This document shows positions 23,286 through 35,765 of a stretch of DNA of 64,000 bases, piece after piece; the stretch's first letter is position 1, and every line of letters starts with the position of its first letter. The notes under the pieces are model-generated. The model ran no database searches. It saw only the letters and a list, made by a program, of their open reading frames with translations, and had not been told where the DNA came from. The translations under genes were made by a program, and so were the position numbers. This DNA comes from Holothuria scabra. Lineage: Eukaryota; Echinodermata; Holothuroidea; Aspidochirotida; Holothuriidae. The stretch covers positions 17,609,450 through 17,673,449 of the forward strand of contig CM074187.1 in NCBI GenBank assembly GCA_037179385.1. The letters run 5' to 3'.

Positions 23286-24998
23286 CATAGTGCAGGGTAG
23301 ATTGTCGTTACCGTACGTGTGAGAAAAAGCGCACCAAGATGGCCGTCTGCTTTGTTTTTGTGTGAAAGTTTGGACTTGCTCAAGTATATCAAAATATTTT
23401 GCAAGAAAGTTGAAATATGTTTGAAATATGGCAAGGTAACGTCAAAATCACTTCACGTATTGCAGGAATATGGTATTGCTTCCCATTCAAGTCAAATCAG
23501 AGGATTTATAGCTTCACTGCGGCCACCTTCTTTTGTTCCAGCCGATGACGACCATCTACAGATAGGACGTAAACGTTACATTCTCTGTCCATGGATACAA
23601 GTCCGTGATAGAAACCAAAAACTGGTCTAAAAATTATTTGCGTAATTGAACTACTAACGGGAGCCAATCCGGTAGACATTTTGTAAAAGGGGGAAATGTG
23701 GAACTGAGCTCAGAGAGCAGTTAATTGACGGTTGAATGTTATCCTGCATGAAAGGCTACCTTAGCTGAGCCTTGCTTTCGATTAACGAAGAGCGTACATG
23801 AAATTTTGAAGAGACGTTATCTCTCTGACAGCCGGAAATGGCATTTCCTAGGTGTTTTGGGCATTAATTCATTTGAAGAGAATAGAAATTGCTTCCTTTT
23901 TCTTGCTCAAAGAAAAATCACTTACACGAAATCTGGTAGAATACAGAAGCCATATTTTAATCCCAAATCTCATTTCGGGGGCACTGTTAGACCTAAATGA
24001 TAATCAGTGATATGTTTCTGCTACAATGACTACCCACGGTGAGCGCAATCGTCGATTGGCGCGGAAGGTACATAAAGTTCGAAATATCGTGACCTCTGGC
24101 CTTAATAGGTGAAAATGGCATTTCATACGTTTCACGTTTCAAAACGTTTCAAACGTGTCACTGTGAGCTCCTTTTGCAATTGATACACTGTCCTCTGTGC
24201 GTGCCATCTGGCAGTGGATAACATCCTAGAAGTCTTTGCAACTGTCCATCGACAACATAATTTCTTCCGTTTTGGACAACGATTTGCCTAAAACTGAGAG
24301 GCAACTGTTTTTTGAGGCCGTCAGAATTTTTGTAATGTTTCTTTTTTATTTTGGATAACAATTTTACTTTGACCAAGATGCTTTTTATATTTCGAACAAA
24401 TGCTTGAAAGAATTCGGGCACTCTAAGGGCGTGTAATTAAAATCCATGCCAGATTTTTAAGACTCAGTTGGCTTCCCGAATATTTCCAGCTCAAAATTCA
24501 GATCTTGAGTGAATTTGAGAGGAAGACTGGACAGCTGGACCAGCCCTGCCTCGTATGCCTAGGGTCTAAAAGGAGGAGTGTACCTGACTCCTCCTTTGTA
24601 AGTAGCAGCTTACATGCAATCTGTTGCAACATGTGGCAACTTTTTGAAATAATATTTTCACCATATAGCCTATACATATTAATTATTTAAGGAACTGAAA
24701 ACAATGACATATGTGAAAGGGGCATGAATGGTTCTATGCCCCTCCCCCCAAAAAATGTCATAGATAGAAATCCAGCTGTTTTAAGGCTTCTCGTTTAGTA
24801 TGTTCGCGGCCTCGTGCAGTGACTGAGCGCGCAAGGGGATACCCCTACGCGGCAGGTTACTTTGTTAAATACATTATTTTCCTGCCAGATTCGTAGATAT
24901 GTGAAATTTATGATTGAAGTTGCGTTAGAAAAATAGAGTAAATAGAGTTAATTTGCCTTCAGGGAGCCGAAATGATTTTTTTAAGCTAGACGCTGTCT
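23286..24998. other. no confirmed gene
   Basis: A 104-codon plus-strand frame starting at 23319 and an 87-codon minus-strand frame (24158-24421) lack splice support. The latter contains GRNYVVDGQLQRLLGCYPLP, but its N-terminal part shares TTGAAAGAATT(T/C)-type sequence with repeat DNA near 60605. Both are left uncalled. Confidence 0.4.
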
Positions 24999-25012
24999 CC
25001 CAACGGAACTTG

Positions 25013-25129
25013 CAGTGTGCAATGACGCAGGGAAAACAAGCCAGTGAGCCACAACTCGAAAGAGGCCGTGACCGGCTCGACTTGAACCAATTGGTTGGAA
25101 ACTGGGCAGTAAAACTGTATTTAACCTAA
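25013..25129. mobile_element. 117-bp insertion flanked by 14-bp direct repeats (SINE-like)
   Basis: CCCAACGGAACTTG occurs exactly at 24999-25012 and 25130-25143, bracketing 117 bases. A 14-bp duplication is the size made by target-primed retroposition. On the minus strand the insert contains GGTTCAAGTCGAGCC, which resembles a tRNA-type B box, but no A box was found. A SINE fragment is likely and the family is unknown. Confidence 0.45.
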
Positions 25130-25143
25130 CCCAACGGAACTTG

Positions 25144-27397
25144 AGGGTCTGAGAGCTACACTGAGTAATTAGATATGTCTCACAACCCAGGGTCTTTACC
25201 AAGGTGTGTACCCCATGAGAGAGAGTCCATTTCTTTAACTGGGGTCAAAATAGACTGTCCGTTTAGACGAGGATCCAGAAATTTCTACAAGCAGGATGGA
25301 CTGAACTTCAAAAACATTATCTAAGCCACTATTGATTCAAGATTTGTGCAATGTTTTCTGCAAAAAGGTATGGAGGTGAATTGTGCTTGCGCTTGTGTTC
25401 ATAACACATAAATTCGATAATTTGATTTTATTTTATTTGAAAAGTTAGTATTTGAATAAACATTTAACAAAAGCAAAGAGGTACACACTAAGTGTTCATG
25501 AATATTCATGCTGAAAATTAAGTCCCTCGATCAGGTGAATTCTGGGTTTCCCCGCAAAGCGCAAAAGCGGTTATGTCCCGAAATTTTGCAAGGAAATTTG
25601 GAAAGATTGCTCGGAGATCTAACATGGTTGCTGTTATGTGGTGTTATCTGAGACCTGCGGATTGAAACAGACCGACTTCTTTTAAACTTTGCCTTTTCTA
25701 GACAAATATTTGAAAAGCATGAACATTTATTGGAAATAATGTTGGGATTTTATGGAGAAAAAAGTGGAAAAACCGAACCGTAGTTATCCGTGCTGTACCT
25801 TGACGGTTTTGCGTGTCACATAAGGCAACTTAACGATTTTTAATTCACTTTCCAGAGTCTTCGAGGAGGGGAAATCGTTCCACCTACACCTCCTTGTTGC
25901 TAGGCTTATGGTCAAAAAAGATAAAGAATAAACTTCTTACTAATAGTAATACTTTTAACCCTATGATGCATCATCAACATTATGTTATCCAAGCTATATG
26001 GTCTTATGATTACTGTACATCACAATCTTTGAATAATGTTACATTGCACGAACGGGGACTTGGTCTCATTTTAGATAATAACGGAATGTAGTATTTGAGT
26101 GAATTTAAGTGGTGTCCACTATCCACTACTGGTGTCACGTCACCAGCAAACCATGTTTCCAGTGTAATCAGTACCTCCATGGTGTAATCACCATCTTAGT
26201 TACTATGTCAAGTTTCGGTTTACCCTCCGGTCATTTTCGAACGCATGGGTTCTCTTCTGCTTAGGGACAAAACCAAATCTGCCCGAAAAATAACATTTTA
26301 CAGATTTTTGCGAATGATGACACAGTTCGAGCAAAACAAGGGTAATGAGAAGGCTGGGTATGTTTGAGCGAATATAATTCGATTACATGTCAGATAATCT
26401 TCATTGTCAAATGTGGGCAGAGGGTTTTTTGCTCGAAAAAAATGTATTCATGAAAGAAAGAACGCAGCCTTAACATTGGGGAGGAAACACAGCCCCAACA
26501 TTGGGGAGTAAAATTTAAGGGAAACTCTTTGAAAAATTGTGATCCCTCAGACAGAGGAAAATGACATTAGTTACTCTGGTAAGTAGAATAACCAGTCGTT
26601 TTTCTAGTTTTGATTTGCACTACAGTTTTCTACTCTGCCTGAAAAATGCATCGCCGCCCGAAAACATCCGATGGTGTGGGGCACTTTTCTCCGGGCACAT
26701 ACTCACACATGATCCCAGCAAATTTCCTTCAGATAATGGAGCGATATTGTTTTTTTTTTTTTTTTTTGCTTTTTAAACACATGTTTGAAAATATTGAGCT
26801 TTCATACTAGGCAAAATTTTGAAATTAAGGAGAGAAAAGTTGAGAAGCCCGGACTGTCGTTTAGTCATGTCACAACAATCTCTGGTTTCACATCTGGCCA
26901 ATAAGCGAGTACGGTAATTCGTTGCAGCATGGAATTGTGGGGCACAACGTGGGATAGACAAACCGGGCTCAGCACGTAACGTATACACCGCCTCCTTGTT
27001 TTCGTCAGTACCTGCGTACAACATGCACTATGTAAGTGTCAAGCTGAACTACAGCAACATCGATGCTCTTGTTTTTCTCTAAATTTTTTTTCGCGAGTGT
27101 ATGTACATTATTTTTAGAGGTCCAAAGGATTTCAATTAACTGATACCCAAGATTCGTTATTTCAGAGGCAACCAAGAATGTCTTGAAACTTTACAAGCAA
27201 ATGTGAGACTATGACATTATTTGCGCTAAAGAGTGATGTTACTAGAGAAGGAAATTAAAACAACAACGTTACCTGCACGTAAATGCCAAATCTTCTCACC
27301 AAAGACACTTCCAATTCTCCAAAGCTATTTACTTAATCCCTTCCACAGTTGTCTAAAAGTCATCCTCGTCAAGATAAAAACTGAGTTGATTATTTTA
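25144..27397. other. no recognised gene, poly(T) at about 26750-26767
   Basis: AT-rich. Sequence around 25690-25760 and 26770-26860 contains ACAAATATTTGAAAA / ACATGTTTGAAAATATTGAG words, which also recur at 45780-46230 and 49560-49610. This suggests decayed shared repeat DNA. Confidence 0.4.
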
Positions 27398-27405
27398 GGG
27401 TGTAG

Positions 27406-28807
27406 CAGTGATGGAGCTAGGGATTTCGGTCAGAGGGGGCGAAAATGGTCTGCAGGGGCGCTTCGTAGGAGTAAATACCCTTAGCCTCAGCACGATCGAA
27501 GCCACGGCTTTTCAGACATTCCATTTGATTTTCCACACGTGGTAGAAGACTACTTGGCCATTTCTCCTCAGCAAGTTTTTCTTTTAAAACATTTTTAAAT
27601 TGGCCTCCGCAGGAGAAAATTTGCGGGTAAATCACTGAATGAACTATTAAAAAATGTTGATGTTAATTTTCCTTCGTCTTTTTCTTTATGGTTTCTTCGT
27701 TTTTTCATGTTTTTTATTTCCAGGGGAAGGCAAGGTCCCCCCTTACCCCTACCTACGGACACCCATGTTTCTATCCCTCTCTTTCAAAATCTAGTATGAG
27801 GGCGGTCATTATATTTTGTGTTCTTGTCAAGAAGATAAAGATTAAACCTGCTACAGCTAAATAGCAAGCAATCTTACCTGCTCACAGGGGGAACCAGTTA
27901 TGGAAATGAACCACCGCTAGGTGTACATTTTGGAATCCGGAAATAAAGATAAGTACACGAAGAAACATTAATTGACGTATTTTACATCATGTGACCACTC
28001 TGAAATGACCATTAATTAAGGAAATTGCAAGAAATAACCAAGACAAAAAGCCTGCTTGGTTCTCTAGATATCAAATTCACAATAAATAAAAGGAGCCTAA
28101 ACCTAAGCTTATTATATGCAATTTTTTGACTTTTGATACCACTAAAGTACAGAAATCAGCATTTTCATGGGATTATCTTGTGCCACAAATAGCCATTTAT
28201 CATCAGGATGGTCACTCGAAGAAAAGCAAAATGGAAACTGCTCATTTAAACTCTTAAACCATTACCACTATGATAACAGTTTTATTTATTTTAACCTCAA
28301 TGTTCTCTTCAAATGATTTTGAAAATATTTGGGAAGCTATTTTGGTATTTTTTTTAAACTCTTTATTGTCTTTTTGGAAAATTATCCCCTACAACAAGAT
28401 GTCCATTTGCGGTACGGTAATTGTTGCGCCCTTTGCAACATCTTTTATTGGCGGAGAGGGTGAATTTAATGACAGTCTGTGCATTTTGTATGCTTGGTGT
28501 GGAAGCAATTAAATTAGCAAAGCGACAACATTCATTAGTGCGTTTAAAGCATGAAGATGCGTTTCGGCAAACCCTATCCCTATACTACAGAAGATGACCC
28601 TTTTCATCAAATAAAGTACAGATAATACAGTTACTGGTAGCTGTTTGAGCATTTTGGGCCTTAAAACAACGCTTTTACATTATGTCTTTTGCCAATTATG
28701 GTGCAAGAGTAAAGTATGTTAAAAATCTAAAAAGGACGCCGACAGACGATTTTTGTCCGTCGGGGGGGGGGCGAACGCCCCCTGACCATATGGCAGATCC
28801 GCCACTG
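27406..28807 (+). mobile_element. nonautonomous hAT-type element, family 1 copy A
   Basis: The left end CAGTGATGGAGCTAGGGATT and the inverted right end CAGTGGCGGATCTGCCATAT frame 1402 bases. The flanks GGGTGTAG (27398-27405) and TGGTGTAG (28808-28815) match at 7 of 8 positions. A subterminal G-run lies near 28762. Copies B (32969-34654, inverted) and C (36335-37949) share the same internal order, including a TTGCGCCCTTTGCAACATC stretch. Relative to B and C this copy lacks about 200 bases near 27600. No intact frame. Confidence 0.78.
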
Positions 28808-29006
28808 TGGTGTAGTATACAAGAGCGAAATGTAGAATTAGAATATTCTCAGTTCCGTACATGTTGTGTAACTTTAGTTGCAGTTATATCCATTTTAAAT
28901 CACTCAATTAAATTTGCATTTAATCACTCAATTAAAATTGCATTTGCAGTCGTTTGGGCTACAAAACTGACAAAGTACGTCGCCTTTTCGATATGTCACC
29001 CCTGTC

Positions 29007-29037
29007 AGGGAGTTACAACAGTCTGTTGCAGCTCCCT
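29007..29037. repeat. 31-bp imperfect palindrome, relative at 36266-36297
   Basis: AGGGAGTTACAACAG is followed by its near inverse, CTGTTGCAGCTCCCT. The copy at 36266-36297 has the same design (GAGGGAGTTGCAACAG, then CTGTTACAACTCCC). Related half-sites lie near 22967 and 45612. Confidence 0.6.
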
Positions 29038-29270
29038 AGTCAACCAAATGAAAACTCCAAAAGAAGAATTATGGAATGATCTATCATAAATTATTATTGA
29101 AATACTGAACACTAATCTTATATGGATACTGGAACAATTTATATCTCCCATAAGGGGCAGTTCCAACCAATTATTGGCCAAAACGTGTCCATCATGTGTT
29201 CGCAGGGCATTTAAGAGGAAAAACTAACTGACTTTCATTTTCAGCCATTTTTGGTCTGACAAAACGTTAC

Positions 29271-29310
29271 TTTGTGTTGGTCAAAAATGTTGCCCAATTT
29301 TTCCAGAGTG
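29271..29310 (+). repeat. solo relative of a TTGGGTAA-type element end
   Basis: TTGGTCAAAAATGTTGCCCA, then ATTTTTCCAGAGTG, parallels the right end at 23240-23285. No matching left end was seen nearby. Confidence 0.5.
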
Positions 29311-29576
29311 TATACAGACGAATGCAGACAATCAAGGGACGATCTTATTGAAGAAGGACATAATTGGGGTACATTACCTTTAGTCGTTCAATTTCCTTGC
29401 TTATACCTGTATCGTGGGTGGTTGTACAATATATTGCATCTTGATTCTCTCAATGTCACTGAATATGAGGGTTTGAAATTCATGTTGACATGAATAAAGA
29501 CGATTTAAGGCTACTGGACCTCACTAATGGCTTCCAACAGTCACTAAACACAAACCCTTATCGGATTCGTCTATAA

Positions 29577-29915
29577 CAGTGCTTCTCAGCCTTTATGATC
29601 CACTCCCCCATTGGGGAAAAAATTTTCGACCATTCACCCCTAGTACTATGAAACATCAAATTACTAAAAACTAAAAACTAGAACATGTTAGTTAAGTTTT
29701 GTTTCAAACAACAAGAACATAAGCTACCGCTTAACACATGAGCGCAATAGAGATTTAAAGGCCCAACTTAACTCATGCAAATTTTCCCTCATTCACAAAA
29801 TTTTCCCCTTTGAGTATAATTCATCCCCAATTCCCCAATTTTCCAACCCCTCCCCCCACCAAGCATTTCAAATTCACTCCTGGGGGTGCACTTGGACCCC
29901 GGTTGAGAAGCACTG
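29577..29915. mobile_element. 339-bp hAT MITE with CAGTGCTTCTCA ends
   Basis: The left end CAGTGCTTCTCAGCCTTTAT and the inverted right end CAGTGCTTCTCAACCGGGGT are of the CAGTGnTTCTCAACC type known from Charlie-like hAT elements. The flanks GTCTATAA (29569-29576) and GTTCATAA (29916-29923) match at 6 of 8. There is no coding sequence. A longer relative lies at 45531-47372. Confidence 0.75.
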
Positions 29916-29923
29916 GTTCATAA

Positions 29924-32289
29924 CATTTAGTTGACAATGCGAACAGATTGAAAGGAAAACTACGGAAAATGACAGAAAGAGGCGTGTCTCAACAGTCTAT
30001 AATAAAGTAGGCAGACATTTTTCCTGTATACGGTATATAGGAAACACTGGGGCAAGTAACCATATTTTTCGATGTTTTCTTTTTTGTATACAAGTGTGAA
30101 AAACAGTCTTTAAGGAACGCGATTTTCAGGGAACGAATTGCGCCTCTATATGAAACAAATAACTGTACATGAAGAATGTTTGTCTTTTTTCAACAAATAT
30201 TTGAAATTATGAATCTTGTATTTCAGAAAAAAAAACGGATTATGGATTGCAGTACGAAAATTTGAAAAGCTAGGGAAACATTAAAGTTCTTCCTTTTAGT
30301 AAATCCAAAGTTGCACGGCCACTGAGGATCGCCTTTGTTACATAATGTTATGCCAGACCTTTCAATGTTCTAAGTATGATAACTTCCTTTTTAAATGGGA
30401 AATGCAGTTATTCCAATCTGGATTAGTTTAGTAGTATATCCTATTACATGAATTACTGTTGAGGATCATGCGATAACATTTTTTTCTCACTGAATTGCGT
30501 GAGGAGTAACTCATAGCTCTACTTTCGATATGCAATATTAAATTCCCAAAGTATAATAAAGAGGTTCTTGGAAAAGAATTAAACAAGTTTTTTGTCCTGT
30601 AAGTATTGGTTAGATTGAATACAATTCCCTCGCTTCTAACAGTTGGGGAGGTGGGCAATGCATAACTTGGTACACACTTCCTCTACACAAGTTTTAGACA
30701 ATTCTTTAAGACTCCCTAAACAATTTCAAAATGTGGGGATATTTTGTTTTTTCAGTTTTACTACGAGTCACAATACTGATCTTTTACGACACGCAGTATT
30801 TCATAACTGTCTATATAGTTGTGGACAAAAATACATAAGACAGACTCCCGCTCTCAAGTTCAATGTTGAAGTACTTGAAATTTGCAGTACACCTTGTCGG
30901 TAACAACATTAATTTCGGTGGAAGACCAACGAATCTGTGCATACGAGTTGCCACCATGGACGGCGATCCGTCTTTGAAAGTGTATGCGTGGGAGGAGGGA
31001 GAGGATATAGCCAGTGTCACTATCTAAGCAGGGCCCATCAGAGACCACCGGAAATGACCCTTTCCGTACTAACGTGGCGTTATAAAAATTGTCAGATGCG
31101 TATTTCCTAAAAAGGTAGGTCTATCGTGAAAAACGTACAGAAAAATAAAAGTAGTCTGATTGCCTTACAAGGGGATAAAGTCTCCGAATCGAGTGAAAAG
31201 AAAATCAATAATTGAGTTTCATTGATTTATTTATGTTTGTATATCTTCCATTTTCATAGTAGTTTTTAATTATTTCAAGGCGTGTTGGTGCATATCAGAG
31301 CATTTTACGTTTCTTGTCGGCACTCGGACCCTTTTAGTTGTAAAATGAATCAATTTATATTTGAGTACACTGTTTATATAACCACGTCTCTTTCAGCAGT
31401 TTAGTATTCTTAATGATGGCCTAAATATTTGTTAATTGTTTATAATCATCAGCCATTTTCTGAATTAAAAACGTGTGATCCTTTTTTTTTAAATGAGACT
31501 GAAAGAAAGTCGATAATACTGATCCGAAAAGAATAAACAATGATTTTCAAAGTGAAATTCACTGTAAGAACCATGTGGGGAGTAAATATGCGGTATAATA
31601 TAATTCATTTGAAGAAGCAGAAACCCCAAAACAGAGCTAAAACTTTCAAAAAAAAAAAACACATTACAGGGCGTCGGGCAGTTATGTATAAAGTCTTTTG
31701 CAATTTTGATGGCATTTAAATATTACAAATACTAAGTGCTAAGTAAATATAAACCAAATACTAAGTAAACTTTTGTTCATTAAATGATTACTTTTAGAAG
31801 AAAATGATGAGAAACCTACCTGATTTTGATGCCTTGTGTAGAAAAGGGTGTAATCAAATGTCTAGAGACTAGCCAATACCAAACAGGTTTACAGACTTTC
31901 AAGCTTTTCGAATTCGATATGGAAACAAGTTAGTCCCTACCCTCGTGGCTTTTGAACAAATAGTCAAAGGTGAGTCGGTAAAAGAGCTCCACTGAACTGA
32001 ATCTAAAAATCGCAATTGAATACCTTGTGTACAGAATATTTTCGAAACCAAACAAAGGAACCTAAAAATAGAAAATATATTCAAGCAATAACTATTTACA
32101 GACGTCATTCACCAATTAAAGCGTAAATATATCAATTGAAAATTGAAATGCTGTTTCAAACTTGGTAAGTCATCCAGGAAACTGGCATCGTCACCAAGCC
32201 AGTTCTATTGTTGAGATTATAATTGTTGAAATTTCTTCATTATGATTAGTACAAATCGTCGCAATTACATTCTTCTTGTGCAACTCACA
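29924..32289. other. no recognised gene apart from a short Kozak-led frame
   Basis: AT-rich and unrecognised. The only point of note is the 23-codon frame at 30956-31027. Confidence 0.45.
30956..31027 (+). CDS. 23-residue small ORF with a perfect Kozak context
   Basis: The start sits in GCCACCATGG, the optimal vertebrate-type context. The peptide begins MDGDPSLKVYAWEEGEDIAS, goes on VTI, and then TAA. It is acidic and hydrophilic. It could be a micropeptide, the start of a first exon whose donor I cannot place, or chance. No homology claim is made. Confidence 0.2.
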   Translation: MDGDPSLKVYAWEEGEDIASVTI

Positions 32290-34855
32290 TTACTTGCAAT
32301 CATGGGGGGATGTCCTACAATATTTTTTTTGAGGGGAAATCATATCAAATCCCCCACAAATCTTGAGGCATGAAGAAAATTCGTTTAACTGAATCACTTT
32401 TTGTTGTAAAAAGAGTTAGATAATACATCTTCCGTTGATGTGGCAGGTAAAGTCTTTAAATTTCGAGACCATTATGATCTTAAATTACAAAGGCGCGTTT
32501 TTCTCCCCAATTATACATTCGTTATTCAGATATGTTGATTGAATGAAAGATTAAAAACAGTTTATTAGTAGTCCATGCTAGGGTTATTCTACCGAAACAC
32601 GATATTAAATCTCTTTCAAAAGATACTTTTTTGTTGTTGCTTGGACGTTTTTTTTTTTATTCAGAAACAACATTATTTTGTGCAGAAAACATCAACGCAA
32701 TGATACGTTCAGTGCAGTGCATGAAAAGGGGAATTGGTTTTTCATCCACGGGAAAATTTTTGAGAGAAAGTAAATTTCTCAAAAGCTGAATTATCTTTGA
32801 TTATCATCAAACAAAGTCAGACAAGTCAAAAGGTGACTAGTAGCTAACACTATTTAACATGCGCAGAGAGTTGGCATAATGACCTTGCATGCCCCTTAAG
32901 ATCATTTTGTGAAAATGTTATAGCCTGTTCGAGTCTATACAAAAAAGAGATCAAGGCAGGTTTTGGAGCAGTGGCGGAGCTGCCATTTGGTCAGGGGGGT
33001 GGTCACCCCCCTGAGGGACCAAAATCGTCTGTCGGCGCCCTGTTTAGCTTTTTAACATACTTTACTCTTTTGCACCATTATTGGCAAAAGACAAAATTTA
33101 AAAGCGTTGTTTCAAGGCCCAGATAACAAAATTCCCAAACAGTCACCAGTAACTGTACTATCTGCACTTTATTCTAATGAAAAGGGTCATCTTCTTCTTC
33201 CAATATTCTCTTCTCCATTTGAAGAGAACATTCAGGTTAAGATAAAATAAAACTGTTATCATAGTGGTAATGGTTTAAGAGTTTTAATGAGCAGTGTCCA
33301 TTTTGCTTTTCAAGTGACCAATCTCATGATAAATGACTGTTTCTGACACCGCACGATAATCTCACGAAAATGCTCATTTCTGTACTTTCGTGGTCTCAAA
33401 ACTTAATGTTTGAATGTTGTCGCTGTGCTAAGTTAATTGCTTCCACACAAAGCTTACAAAATACACAGACTGACATTAAATTCGCCCTCCCGGCCAAGAA
33501 AGAAGTTGCAAAGGGCGCAACAATGATCGTACCGTAAATAGCCCTCTTGTTGTCGGAGATAACTGTCAACAAAGACAATAAAAACTTTATTTGAAATACC
33601 ATAATAGCTTCCCAAATATTTTTCAAAATCATTTGAAGAGAACATTCATGATAAAATGAATAAAACTGTTACCATAGTAATAATGGTTTAAGAGTTTTAA
33701 TGAGCAGTTTCCATTTTGCTTTTCTTCTAACCATTTTGATGATGAATGGCTATTTCTGACACTGCAAGATAATCCCATGAAAATGCTTATTTCTGTACTT
33801 TCGTGGTCCCAAAAGCCAAAAAAATGCATCTAATAAGCTTAGGTTTAGGCTTCTTTTATTTATTATGAATTCGATATCTAGAGAGCCAAGCAGACCTTTT
33901 GTCTTGGCTATTTCTCGCAATTTACTTAATTAATGGCTATTTCAGAGTAGTCACATGATGTAAAATACGTCAATTAATGTGTCTTTGTGTACTTATCTTT
34001 ATTTCCAGGTACCAAAATGTACTCCTAACAGTGATTAATTTCCATAACTTGTTCCCCCTGTGAGCAGGTAAGATTGTTTGCCATTCAGCTGTAGCAGGTT
34101 TAATCTTTATCTTCACAAAGTAGCCCATTATTACATTAAAATCTTAAATCGAGACCTGAGAAGAACACAAAATATAATGACCGCCCTCATACTAGAATTT
34201 GAAAGAGAGGGATAGAAACATGGGTGTCCGTAGGTAGGGGTAAGGGGAGAACTTGCCTTCCCCTGGAAAATGAAAACCTGAAAAAAAACGAAGAAAACAT
34301 AAAGAAAAAGACGAAGAAAAATTAACATCAACATTGTTTAACAGTTTACTCAGTGATTTCCCTATTTATATGCGGTAAATAGGCTTTATAAGGAATGCCA
34401 TTTCCAACGATCTGAGAGGCATTTGGGGCCAAAATTTTCTTGCGCTCCCTGCCAACTCATGGTGGAACTTTTACCCCTTAAAGAATTTTTCCCCTTCCCC
34501 TCCGCAAATTTTCTCCTGCGGAGGCCAATTTAAAACTTGCTGAGGAGAAATGGCAAAGTAGTCTTCTATCACGTGCGGAAAATCAAATGGAATGTCTTAA
34601 AAGCCGTGGCTTCGATCGTGCCCCCACTGACTGAAATCCCTAGCTCCGCCACTGGCTAGGAACACGTCAGTTGCGAAAATTTGAATTGTCTAGTATGAGA
34701 ACTGGGAACGTTCTTCCATTTTCTTTATATGAGTCCAATATTTTCAGTATTTTGGAGCAAATTCGGAAATTTTCGACGCTGTGCGTGCACTGTTTGGTTC
34801 CGGGCACTATTTCGGACAACCATCATTTCTGACGCAGAGTTGCTGGATACCTACG
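32290..34855 (+). repeat. tandem unit R1, interrupted by a hAT-type element
   Basis: Outside the insertion at 32969-34654, R1 aligns with R2 (34856-35765) through the same ordered words. Examples are a TTTTTTTTGAGGGG stretch near 32325 and 34895, TTATTCTACC(A/G)AA near 32590 and 35190, and GATTATCATCAAA / GACTGTCATCAAA near 32800 and 35435. The units are direct neighbours, each about 0.9 kb when the insertion is ignored. No coding content is recognised. Confidence 0.6.
32969..34654 (-). mobile_element. nonautonomous hAT-type element, family 1 copy B
   Basis: Its ends CAGTGGCGGAGCTGCCATTT (left) and CAGTGGCGGAGCTAGGGATT with minor changes (right, inverted: 34654 leftwards reads CAGTGGCGGAGCTAGGG) enclose 1686 bases. 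The order is inverted relative to copies A and C. The flanks TTTTGGAG and GCTAGGAA match poorly (4 of 8). However, comparison with the uninterrupted unit R2 shows that the element splits R1. Internal sequence around 33470-33530 repeats that of copy A at 28420-28460. Confidence 0.72.
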
Positions 34856-35765
34856 GGTGGCCATCACGGGAGGATGGGAGGGACATGTCCCTTTTTTTTG
34901 AGGGGGGACATCATTTCAAATGTCCTACACAATATTTAAGGCAAGAGAAAATATGTTTAGTCAATTTACTTTATGTTATAAACAGTGGGTGTTTTCGATT
35001 GATGTGACTTGTAGTCCTAATTTTTGAAGCTTTTTGTTCCAAAATTAAGAAAAAATCACCAATATTCGCACGCTACGCGTGCTTTTCTCGGTCCATATTT
35101 GGTGGAAACTACTACACTCGAGTTTCAGACATTTTGATTGAATAAAAGTAAAGTTTTCGTAAACACTCTATTAGCAGTTTGTGTGGGCGTTATTCTACCA
35201 AATCACCATATTTAGTCGATAAAAGTTCACTTATTTGTTGCTTTTGAGAGAGTCTTTATTCAGACACAACATAATATTCTTTAACAAATATTTTGTGTCT
35301 CAGTTATAAGTTCAGGTTAGCGAAAGTGGATTACACAGCACCCCCCCCCCCCCCAAATGCGATGCCTTGGTTTTTCACCCCAAGTATATTTTGTAGGAGA
35401 AAGCAAACTTCTTAATTACTGAACGATCTTTGACTGTCATCAAAATGTGCATGATAGCTGACATTTTTCAGCATGCACAAAGAGTTTGTTCATTACATAT
35501 TGTGGGATTGCATGCCCTTCATGCAGGAAAAAATTGGGAACAATGTGATAATTATGGTTTGAATCTGCACAAAGAAAATTTCAAGACAGGGGGAGAGACT
35601 AGAAATAAGTTAGTGGCAAAATTGGAATTGTCTGAGATCTGGGTGCGTTATGGGGAAATATAAGCAGTATTTCTCGAAAAAATCCCCCAAAGTTTTGATC
35701 GGGCGTTTCCTTGCATTGTTTTGGCAAACCGTCATTTTGACACAGCTTCAGGTTGCTGGGGCCTT
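34856..35765 (+). repeat. tandem unit R2, uninterrupted
   Basis: This is the neighbour of R1 and shows the state before insertion of copy B. It contains a C-run at 35341-35355 that R1 lacks. No coding frame is recognised. Confidence 0.58.

Larger units (their letters stand above)
28816..29576. other. no gene, small repeats only
   Basis: A 24-base unit beginning AATCACTCAATTAAA occurs twice at 28898-28945. An imperfect palindrome lies at 29007-29037. A relict of the 21930-type right end lies at 29271-29310. Confidence 0.55.

Noticed and set aside
24158..24421. 87-codon minus-strand frame with a protein-like C-terminus
   Set aside because: No splice sites or start support, and part of it resembles repeat sequence near 60605.
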